Assembly: GCA_947561585.1 (NCBI GenBank)
Contig: CANNZV010002526.1
Location: forward strand, 30,951 to 94,950
Source of the DNA: Caprella mutica
Lineage: Eukaryota > Arthropoda > Malacostraca > Amphipoda > Caprellidae
DNA length: 64,000 nucleotides
Direction: 5' to 3'
This document shows positions 33,896 through 43,194 of this stretch, in pieces. The notes beneath the pieces were generated by a model that ran no database searches, had not been told where the DNA came from, and saw only the letters and a program-made list of their open reading frames with translations. Positions within the stretch are counted from its first letter, which is position 1. Every line of letters begins with the position of its first letter. The translations under genes were made by a program, and so were the position numbers.

Positions 33896-34968
33896 TATCA
33901 TTATTTATTATACTGTTAATGAAATTTAGTTAATTAATGACATTTAGTTTAGTTGTCCATTTAGTTCATTTTTCCTGTACCGTATGTCCCCAAAACAGCA
34001 CACTATCAAAAAATTAAATAAGCTTGCTAGAAATAGAAATACTTTTATGTAGTAGTCTGTGTCTCTAATAAAAGGTTTTTATATTATTTATTCACTATTA
34101 TGCCCGCAAATTCTAGTAATTTTTTTTCACTTGAATAAATAGATTTCTACATCAATAGATTTTTATTTATAGCAAGCTTATTTAATTTTAAAATAGTGTA
34201 CTTTTTGTGGGAGATACGGTGTATTATTTCATGGTGTGCTTTTTTATTTTGTTGCATCAAAAGAATATATCCTTAGAGTCATGCATAAAATGATTAGGGT
34301 GTGTATAATTTGAATAAATAAATATGAATATATGAATAAAGAGTTTTCTGATAAAATAATTAGTCTTAATTTTATGATTTAGGGCAACGTCACAGTGTGT
34401 AACTCAGACACCCACCGTGCACTGAAAGTGGGAACTGATATTGGTTATGATCTGATATCACAATAAAGTTCCACTTGGTTCTGAAGCATACGTTAGACAG
34501 ACCCATTTTGAAAAACTTGATAGTCCTTCGTTTACATCCATTTCTCGAATACTGCGTCGTTACCCTGTACTCTTCTCGTTAATTTTATTATGGTTAGGCC
34601 TAGAGTGTTGGTATCTAGGCATTTTTTGTTATTTTCGCGGTGATCAGGCCTAGTGTGTTAGAATCTAGAAGGCATTTGCAGTCCCAACTAGGCACAATGT
34701 AAATCTGAGAGAGGGAAGGTATTACTGGAAAATTCCATGGCATGCCTATTGCATCGCCAATTGATGCCATTGTCACCAAAGATGTAGTTTGGGATATATT
34801 GGTTAACTCTCTCCAAGACATCTTTATTTCCTTATGTAGTTATGTAGTCTTCAACGTTTTCTTTGCTAAGTAGATCATTCAGAAACTACTTGACGATTCC
34901 TCACGCACAAGAGAATATATCGATTTTTGATATATGTAGTAGCGAAATGTCTGTTTCTCAATATGAAC
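33896..34968. other. AT-rich interval, no gene seen
   Basis: Single-copy-looking sequence with a tandem-like GTTAGGCCTAG.GTGTT.G.ATCTAG phrase near 34593-34668. Small ORFs have no recognisable domain. Confidence 0.35.
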
Positions 34969-35330
34969 TGTGTCATCACTTTGTGTACTGTGTCATCACT
35001 TTGTGTACTGTGTCATCACTTTGTGTACTGTGTCATCACTTTGTGTACTGTGTCATCACTTTGTGTACTGTGTCATCACTTTGTGTATTGTGTCATCACT
35101 TTGTGTACTGTGTCATCACTTTGTGTACTGTGTCATCACTTTGTGTACTGTGTCATCACTTTGTGTACTGTGTCATCACTTTGTGTACTGTGTCATCACT
35201 TTGTGTACTGTGTCATCACTTTGTGTACTGTGTCATCACTTTGTGTACTGTGTCATCACTTTGTGTATTGTGTCATCACTTTGTGTACTGTGTCATCACT
35301 TTGTGTACTGTGTCATCACTTTGTGTACTA
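34969..35330. repeat. Composite satellite, block 1: 20-bp unit, about 18 copies
   Basis: The unit is TGTCATCACTTTGTGTACTG, almost invariant. It grades at 35331-35453 into CTATGTACTATGTCAT(GTCAT)CA variants. Confidence 0.97.
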
Positions 35331-35453
35331 TGTCATGTCATCACTCTATTTACTATGTCATGTCATCACTCTATGTACTATGTCATTACTCTATGTACTA
35401 TGTCATTACTCTATGTACTATGTCATTACTCTATGTACTATGTCATCACACTG
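35331..35453. repeat. Composite satellite, transitional block
   Basis: Units of CACTCTATGTACTATGTCAT, with an internal GTCAT duplication in two copies and loss of C in others. It links the 20-bp block on the left to the 18-bp block on the right. Confidence 0.9.
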
Positions 35454-36272
35454 TGTACTGTATCATCACTGTGTACTATAACAGCACTGTGTACTGTATC
35501 ATCACTGTGTACTGTATCATCACTGTGTACTGTATTATCACTGTGTACTGTATCATCACTGTGTACTGTATCATCACTGTGTACTGTATCATCACTGTGT
35601 ACTGTATCATCACTGTGTACTGTATCATCACTGTGTACTGTATCATCACCGTACTGTATCATCACTGTGTACTGTATCATCACTGTGTACTGTACCATCA
35701 CTGTGTACTGTATCATCACTGTGTACTGTATCATCACTGTGTACTGTACCATCACTGTGTACTGTACCATCACTGTGTACTGTACCATCACTGTGTACTG
35801 TATCATCACTGTGTACTGTATCATCACTGTGTACTGTATCATCACTGTGTACTGTATCATCACTGTGTACTGTATCATCACTGTGTACTGTATCATCACT
35901 GTGTACTGTATCATCACTGTGTACTGTATCATCACTGTGTACTGTATCATCACTGTGTACTGTATCATCACTGTGTACTGTATCATCACTGTGTACTGTA
36001 TCATCACTGTGTACTGTATCATCACTGTGTACTGTATCATCACTGTGTACTGTATCATCACTGTGTACTGTATCATCACTGTGTACTGTATCATCACTGT
36101 GTACTGTACCATCACTGTGTACTGTATCATCACTGTGTACTGTATCATCACTGTGTACTGTATCATCACTGTGTACTGTATCATCACTGTGTACTGTATC
36201 ATCACTGTGTACTGTATCATCACTGTGTACTGTATCATCACTGTGTACTGTATCATCACTATGTACTGTATC
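35454..36272. repeat. Composite satellite, block 2: 18-bp unit, about 45 copies
   Basis: The unit is CTGTATCATCACTGTGTA, with TACCATC variants clustered near 35692-35790. It differs from block 3 by lacking a CA dinucleotide. Confidence 0.97.
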
Positions 36273-37017
36273 ATCACACTGTGTACTGTATCATCACACT
36301 GTGTACTGTATCATCACACTGTGTACTGTATCATCACACTGTGTACTGTATCATCACACTGTGTACTGTATCATCACACTGTGTACTGTATCATCACACT
36401 GTGTACTGTATCATCACACTGTGTACTGTATCATCACACTGTGTACTGTATCATCACACTGTGTACTGTATCATCACACTGTGTACTGTATCATCACACT
36501 GTGTACTGTATCATCACACTGTGTACTGTATCATCACACTGTGTACTGTATCATCACACTGTGTACTGTATCATCACACTGTGTACTGTATCATCACACT
36601 GTGTACTGTATCATCACACTGTGTACTGTATCATCACACTGTGTACTGTATCATCACACTGTGTACTGTATCATCACACTGTGTACTGTATCATCACACT
36701 GTGTACTGTATCATCACACTGTGTACTGTATCATCACACTGTGTACTGTATCATCACACTGTGTACTGTATCATCACACTGTGTACTGTATCATCACACT
36801 GTGTACTGTATCATCACACTGTGTACTGTATCATCACACTGTGTACTGTATCATCACACTGTGTACTGTATCATCACACTGTGTACTGTATCATCACACT
36901 GTGTACTGTATCATCACACTGTGTACTGTATCATCACACTGTGTACTGTATCATCACACTGTGTACTGTATCATCACACTGTGTACTGTATCATCACACT
37001 GTGTACTGTATCATCAC
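36273..37017. repeat. Composite satellite, block 3: 20-bp unit, about 37 near-identical copies
   Basis: GTGTACTGTATCATCACACT repeats with virtually no substitutions. The unit carries the palindrome ACACTGTGT. Plus-strand ORFs of up to 736 codons span blocks 1-3 and are translations of the satellite. Confidence 0.97.
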
Positions 37018-37670
37018 TTCTTCACACGACAGCACCACTTTGTTTTCAGTCAGTTTTGGTGAGGTTTAAGTAGCTGCTAGCTCTCTCTCAACTGCTTTCC
37101 AATAATGTTTTTCCACTTCGCTGATGCACTTCTTTGATTTATTTACTTGTTATCTTCATCCACTTTAGTTTATCACTTCTCTTTCTGATTTCATCTTAGG
37201 CTTTTGTTCGAAAGAAATTTATGACTAAGTAAAATTAACATTAAAGTGATGATCAAATATTTATGATTAAGCTACCAATATTTCAAATACATAGTTTTTA
37301 TCTTTAAAATTTTATTCTTTTCACTTATGACGTCTAATTACTGTTGATTCTTATTTTAATTTACTTTCATTGTTTTCTCTACATTTTCCAAGAGAGTTTA
37401 AAGGTCAAGTCAATTCAGCTATGACCTTTAAATCAATCGATTTAACGATAGCCATTCACAATAACACTTTATTTTTTCTTTAAGAATGTCAAGTTTTTAT
37501 TTACTTTAAAAGAATGTAATAAAATAACATGCCTGAAATGACTTTAATTTTAGATGATATTGCATGTTTATTTCTTACACAAAGAAGTAAATATCGACTC
37601 TCATCTTCTAAATGATTTTGTGTTATCACGTCAAGTAAACACCAGCTCTACTTTAGCCTGACCTCGTGTG
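37018..37670. other. AT-rich interval, no gene seen
   Basis: Short inverted phrases (AAAGGTCAAG...CTATGACCTTTAA near 37400-37430) but no gene or element supported. Confidence 0.35.
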
Positions 37671-38070
37671 TACCTACCTACTGTGTGTGTGTACCTACAC
37701 TATACATGCTCTGTGTGTATCTACACTGTACCTGCTCTGTGTGTACCTAAATTATACATGCTCTGTGTGTACCTAAACTATTCATGCTCTGTGTGTATCT
37801 ACACTATACATGCTCTGTGGGTATCTACACTATACAATAATATACATGCTCTGTGTGTATCTACACTATACAATATACATGCTCTGTGTGTAGCTACACT
37901 ATACAATATGCATGCTCTGTGTGTACCTAAACTGTACATGCTCTGTGGACTGTGTGTACCTACACTATACAATATACATGCTCTGTGTGTATCTACACTA
38001 TACATGCTCTGTGTGTATCTACACTATACATGCTATCTGTGTACATACACTTCACATGCCCCCGGGAGTG
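37671..38070. repeat. ~26-bp tandem repeat, about 14 copies
   Basis: Units of CTGTGTGTATCTACACTATA followed by CATGCT, with ACAATA insertions and deletions. TGTGTGTA...TACACTA pairs within units. Confidence 0.9.
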
Positions 38071-38394
38071 TGTGTGTGTGTATATATTATGGGTAGCTAC
38101 ATGAGTATACAGTGTGTAGATACACACTAATACACACCTATCTTCTTAACTAGGTAACTTTACTGGATAATTACGTACTGCATCACCTTACTCTTCTTCA
38201 AATAGATAATGTTGTTCATTCAAATGAATTAGCAATGAATTAGATGTTTAAATTGTGCTACATCGAGTTCTTTGAAGAGAAAAACGTCTAACTGGACGTG
38301 TGACGTGTGAGAAAATTGAGTTAACTGCAAATAAGCTCTTGTGACGATTGGAATGAAAATATATTGTACCTTAGTGTTAATTAATGTCAAATAA

Positions 38395-39035
38395 CGATAG
38401 GGAGGAGTGATAGGGAGGAGTGATAGGGAGGAGTGATAGGGAGGAGAGATAGGGAGGAGTGATAGGGAGGAGAGTGAGACTGATAGGGAGGAGAGTGAGA
38501 CTGATAGGGAGGAGAGTGAGACTGATAGGGAGGAGTGATAGGGAGGAGAGTGAAACTGATAGGGAGGAGTGATAGGGAGGAGAATGAAACTGATAGGGAG
38601 GAGAGTGAGACTGATAGGGAAGAGTGATAGGGAGGAGAGTGAAACTGATAGGGAGGAGCGATAGGGAGGAGAATGAGACTGATAGGGAGGAGAGTGAGAC
38701 TGATAGGGAGGAGAGTGAGACTGATAAGGAAGAGTGATAGGGAGGAGAGTGAAACTGATAGGGAGGAGAGTAAGACTGATAGGGAAGAGTGATAGGGAGG
38801 AGAGTGAAACTGATAGGGAGGAGTGATAGGGAGGAGAATGAGACTGATAGGGAGGAGAGTGAGACTGATAGGGAGGAGAGTGAGACTGATAGGGAGGAGA
38901 GTGAGACTGATAGGGAGGAGAGTGAGACTGATAGGGAGGAGAGTGAGACTGATAGGGAGGAGAGTGAGACTGATAGGGAGGAGAGTGAGACTGACAGGGA
39001 GGAGAGTGAGACTGACAGGGAAGAGTGATAGGGAG
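38395..39035. repeat. Purine-rich compound repeat, 12-bp and 21-bp units
   Basis: GATAGGGAGGAGT (12-13 bp) alternates with GATAGGGAGGAGAGTGAGAC+T (21 bp). The right part is a pure 21-bp array. The plus strand is almost all purine, so a long polypurine tract lies just left of a candidate exon. Confidence 0.95.
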
Positions 39036-39216
39036 GAGAAAGTTTGAGTGATATAGTTTAAAGTGAATTTGTATTTTGCAGACAGAATTTTTTTTCATAA
39101 AATTTATTTTGTCAATATTAATATTAATTAAACCATGCAATTCACTTAATTGTTATTTATTCATTAATTTTCCTTCACTTCAATTTCAGTCACTAACTTC
39201 AGTTTTCCTTTTTCAG

Positions 39217-39261
39217 TTTGAGACGAAAGAACAGTAAACACTGTGGTTCCACAAGCCAGAG
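39217..39261 (+). other. Candidate 5' UTR exon of the Turtle gene
   Basis: A 45-bp segment is preceded by TCACTAAC (a good branch site), a pyrimidine tract and TTTTTCAG, and followed by GAG|GTGAGTG. It has no ATG. It lies 3.2 kb upstream of the acceptor at 42509 that opens the first coding exon, so it would fit a spliced leader segment of that gene. No transcript evidence is available. Confidence 0.5.
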
Positions 39262-39725
39262 GTGAGTGATACGGCAGTGATGGGTAGTAATAGGGCAGTG
39301 ATGGGTAGTAATAGGGCAGTAATAGGGTAGTGATGGGTAATAATAGGGTAGTGATGGGTAGTAATAGGGTAGTGATGAGTAGTAATAGGGCAGTGATGGG
39401 TAGTAATAGGGTAGTGATGGGTAGTAATAGGGCAGTGATGGGTAGTAATAGGGTAGTGATGTGTAGTAATAGGGTAGTGATGGGTAGTAATAGGGTAGTG
39501 ATGGGTGGTAATAGGGTAGTGATGGGTGGTAATAGGGTAGTGATGGGTAGTAATAGGGTAGTGATGGGTAATAATAGGGTAGTGATGGGTAATAATAGGG
39601 TAGTGATGGGTAGTAATAGGGTAGTGATGGGTGGTAATAGGGTAGTGATGGGTAGTAATAGGGTAGTGATGGGTAATAATAGGGTAGTGATAGGGCAGAG
39701 ATATAATAGAGTTGTGATAGGGTAG
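39262..39725. repeat. 21-bp tandem repeat starting at a splice donor, about 21 copies
   Basis: Units of GGGTAGTGATGGGTAGTAAT+A, with GTG and GCAG variants. The first, diverged unit (GTGAGTGATACGGCAGTGAT) is the donor of the candidate exon, so the array seems to have grown from intron sequence next to the splice site. Confidence 0.95.
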
Positions 39726-39734
39726 AGCTAGAAA

Positions 39735-40138
39735 ATTGATGGGGCAGTGATATGAGAGAGATAGGGTGGTGATATGAGAGAGATAGGCTGGTGATATGAG
39801 AGAGATAGGCTGGTGATATGAGAGAGATAGGGTGGTGATATGAGAGAGATAGGGTGGTGATATGAGAGAGATAGGCTGGTGATATGAGAGAGATAGGCTG
39901 GTGATATGAGAGAGATAGGCTGGTGATATGAGAGAGATAGGCTGGTGATATGAGAGAGATAGGCTGGTGATATGAGAGAGATAGGCTGGTGATATGAGAG
40001 TGATAGGCTGGTGATATGAGAGTGATAGGCTGGTGATATGAGAGAGATAGGCTGGTGATATGAGAGAGATAGGCTGGTGATATGAGAGAGATAGGCTGGT
40101 GATATGAGAGAGATAGGCTGGTGATATGAGAGAGATGG
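39735..40138. repeat. 22-bp tandem repeat, about 18 copies
   Basis: The unit is GATATGAGAGAGATAGGCTG+GT, directly following the previous array and sharing GTGATA and AGGGTGGTGAT words with it. Confidence 0.95.
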
Positions 40139-40180
40139 GGAAGTGATATTAACTTCTCAGTCTCTCGTTAGTTACTTATA

Positions 40181-40790
40181 CAGTATGTCTGCAAAAATGT
40201 ATCCACTGCCATCGAATATAGCTTATAAGTACTATTTATGGAGAAAGTAAAGATGACGGACCAGAAAGCATTTTTTAGTTTTAAAAATATTTGCTTTAGT
40301 ATTTTATAAAAATACAACCTTATAAATGATAATATTAATGATTATACATTAATTTTGCATATTTATTAATTCAAAGAATTGATAAAAAAAACGTGATCCA
40401 TTTTGAAAAATAGAAAAAAAATTCTGCTTTAATCCTTTAATGTGGCATCTATGATTCCAAAATTATGTTCTTATCCCAATTATTGGTCAAATATTAATAA
40501 TTTAACCAAGTAAAGATAACGGACCAGAATTTAAACTAGTAAACATAACGGACCAGAATTTAAACTAGTAAACATAACGGACCAGAATTTAACCAAGTAA
40601 ACATAACGGACCTGAATTTAAACAAGTAAACATAACGGACCCTGGTCCGTCATCTTTACTTTCTGCCTATTTATAATTCATTAATATTAATCTACGTATC
40701 TATACATAGTACCAACTTATTTTACATATTTTTGTGAATGATGAATAATGCAGATTCAAGGCAGTGGATACAATTTTTTTTGACACACTG
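40181..40790. mobile_element. 610-bp Tc1/mariner-type MITE with nested inverted repeats and TA flanks
   Basis: The outer arms begin CAGTATGTCTGCAAAAATGT...ATCCACTGCC and end GGCAGTGGATACAA...TTGACACACTG, flanked by TA at 40179-40180 and 40791-40792. An inner inverted pair (GAAAGTAAAGATGACGGACC at about 40243 and GGTCCGTCATCTTTACTTTC at about 40644) encloses five tandem 25-29-bp units built on AGTAAACATAACGGACCAGA. There is no transposase, so it is non-autonomous. Confidence 0.85.
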
Positions 40791-40911
40791 TATAGTCAAA
40801 CTCATAGTTTTATAGTCATTAATGATACATTGACAACATAAGTGATGTTCCCAATCTGTAATTTGATACATTTATTATTGATAAATACAGAACATTGCAT
40901 TTTCCTCTAAA

Positions 40912-41105
40912 CATTCTCCTCTCTGCACTCTCCTCTCTGCATCCTCTGCACTCTCCTCACTGCATCTTCTGCACTCTCCTCACTGCATCCTCTGCACTCT
41001 CCTCACTGCATCCTCTGCACTCTCCTCACTGCATCCTCTGCAATCTCCTCACTGCATCCTCTGCACTCTCCTCTCTGCATCCTCTGCACTCTCCTCACTG
41101 CACAC
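40912..41105. repeat. 23-bp tandem repeat, about 8 copies
   Basis: Units of TCCTCTGCACTCTCCTCACT+GCA. Confidence 0.9.
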
Positions 41106-41384
41106 TGCAGATAGTCTTTTTTCACCAGAGAGTTCTAGTTTGTCGTTACTTTGATGTTAGTTTTTTTGTGTGAAGATAAAGGAGTCCTTTGAGACTAACA
41201 CTCCCCTCTTTTACCCTCAGGTCACCTCCACCCCAAACATTTTACACTCTTAACTTATATGCTCTTTGCGCCTTCTATCAGAGTCGTGCGATTCTATCTT
41301 ATTATTATTATTTACCGCTTTTACGGAATTTTTCTGTTTACTCTTTTATTTTACTGTAGTTTTAAAACTTTTTACTATTGTTTC

Positions 41385-41632
41385 CTCTCGTTTTCACTGT
41401 TTTCACTCTCTTTTCCCCTCTTTTCCTCTCTTTTTCCCTCTTTTCCTCTTCTTTCCCTCTTTTCTTCTCTTTCCCCCTCTTTTCCTCTCTTTTCCCCCTC
41501 TTTTCCTCTCTTTCCCCCTCTTTTCCTCTCTTTTCCTCTTCTTTTCCTTTTCTTTTCATCTCTTTTTTCCCCCTCTTTTTCTCTATTTCCCCTTCTTCCC
41601 CTCTCTTTTCCCCTCTTTCCCCCCCTCTCGAA
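41385..41632. repeat. Polypyrimidine tract, (CTCTTTTCC)-type
   Basis: About 245 bp of almost uninterrupted C/T on the plus strand, in imperfect TCTCTTTTCC and TTTCCCCC units. ORFs on both strands are compositional. Confidence 0.95.
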
Positions 41633-42509
41633 GTCATCATTGGTGTTTGATGTTTTTTCCCCATTTCTAAATGTACGGAGACTGAGTTCGGTGAAAATAT
41701 ATCAGATTGTATTCGCTTTAAAATGTTGCTCTTATTTTAAGAAAATAATATTAGAAACAAATGAAGTTTGTATTATAATGCTTAAAGAAAAAATAATAGA
41801 AAAAATTACCAGGTACTACGGTTGCATCTACTACCTACTGCTAATAATTTAATTACTATTTCAATAATTTATCATTTCTATCATAGGTATATAGTATATT
41901 TTTTCTATATATTCTATTCCATATTCTCTATATTTTGTCACTATAAGTTTTTTAACAGCACATTCTCTTTGTGTTCGGTAGTTCCGTGTTCAGTTCCATG
42001 TCGTGTGTGTCTGTAGTCACACATAAGTTTGTCCTACCTCAGTCTGACATAAAAAACAACAGAGGGTCAAAAGTTTGCAGATAGCGCAGTAATGGGATTG
42101 TTCTAGCCATTGCTAGGACACTAAATCATATGAAGTTAGTTTTTGGGAGGTAGTTCTACGTAGCCCTTCATGTATTTTGTTATTTTGGGAGAAAATAAAT
42201 ATAGTCACTGTATTCTCTAGAATCTGGAGTCAAGATGAAACTCCTTTATTTGTTAAATGTCTATTTTCAGTTGTTCATAATTTCTCATTTTTTCATAACT
42301 TTTCTTCCACTTATTCATAACTTCTTTCACTTACGTATCTCATAACTTTTTTTTTCATAAATTTGTTCACCGAGTCATAACTTATTTTTCATTTTCTATA
42401 TTACTTCTTATTATTTTCTCTTATTCTTTCTTTGTCTATTCTCATTCAATACCACTTCCTATTTTTAACTGAGGCCAATACTAACCTTTGCATCTCTTTT
42501 TCTTTTCAG
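41633..42509. other. AT-rich interval ending at the acceptor of the first coding exon
   Basis: No ORF of note. TCATAACTT words recur near 42275-42385. A pyrimidine tract and TTTTTCTTTTCAG close the interval at 42509. Confidence 0.5.
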
Positions 42510-42692
42510 ATGATCAGGATATGAAATCTTAGGAAATAAATGCTATGCGAACCTCAGACCTGCATTGCAGATGAGCTTTACCACTTTTCCGCAAAACAAA
42601 GAAACATCCTGGAGAATAATATCAGCTCGCACTTTTCTTGTATGTTCAACATGTAAAGAGTAGAGACTACAAGCTACAGCTTGGCTCACAGC
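42510..42692 (+). other. tutl: 5' UTR portion of the first coding exon of the Turtle gene
   Basis: This lies between the acceptor at 42509 and the first good start codon at 42693. It contains several upstream ATGs. The notable one opens a 38-codon uORF at 42540-42656, whose TAA (42654-42656) is in the same frame as the main ORF, 12 codons before its ATG. Upstream ATGs suggest translational control of the main start. That is inference. Confidence 0.6.
42540..42656 (+). CDS. uORF in the Turtle 5' UTR, 38 codons
   Basis: It starts ATGCTATGCGAA and ends ATGTAA, in frame with the downstream coding exon and separated from it only by this one TAA. The peptide (MLCEPQTCIADELYHFSAKQ at its start) has no recognised domain. 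It could be a regulatory uORF, chance, or, if the TAA is read through or is a sequencing error, an N-terminal extension. Translation is unproven. Confidence 0.3.
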   Translation: MLCEPQTCIADELYHFSAKQRNILENNISSHFSCMFNM

Positions 42693-43194
42693 ATGGAGGT
42701 ATCACACCATGCCTTGCAAACTACAAAAGATGTCGAAACAAAGACTCTCCTGTCGAATCGTATTGAAGAACTTCAACCCAATGGTGTAATCTCAAACACC
42801 CCAGAAAATTCCCAATTGATTAACCGTAATCCATTGCGAATATCGTGTACGGAGGAGCGGCCAAAGCTAGTCCAGTTCTCGGAGTCGAGAGTCGCCGCAT
42901 GTCCTCACCACCCTCCTCTCAAACTACAGTCCTTCCTATCTCACCACCACCAAAGACAGAAAAGTCTCCGTACCTACCTAGCCAATATAGATTACACAAG
43001 CGTCTCCGATGCGGAGAGCTGTAGACTACCCAGTGCGGACTGTCAATGCGCGTACTCACCCCCACTCTCTTCTAGTCTTCCTGTTCGGTTGTGCAGCTCC
43101 ACCGTCAAGATGATCCTCTCTTCAGGGTTTGCTGTCATTCTGAATCGCTTGCGATTCGCCGCCTTACTTTTGCTCATCAGCTTCGCTGCAAATG
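42693..43194 (+). CDS. tutl: Turtle coding exon 1: N-terminus and signal-like segment
   Basis: The ATG at 42693 has a strong context (CACAGCATGG). From it the frame gives 139 mostly hydrophilic residues, then MILSSGFAVILNRLRFAALL and a run of Leu/Ile ending in FAANG, which looks like a signal peptide. The second in-frame ATG at 43110 (A at -3) would place that signal exactly at the N-terminus. Either start is possible; the downstream one fits a secreted/membrane protein better. The donor ATG|GTGAGT leaves phase 1. Confidence 0.75.

Noticed and set aside
34863..37073. A 736-codon ORF, the second longest in the window
   Set aside because: Runs through the composite 20/18/20-bp satellite; composition is that of the repeat.
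42681..42692. Start of the Turtle ORF at a TTG four codons before the ATG
   Set aside because: A non-ATG start is unnecessary; ATG at 42693 has a strong initiation context.
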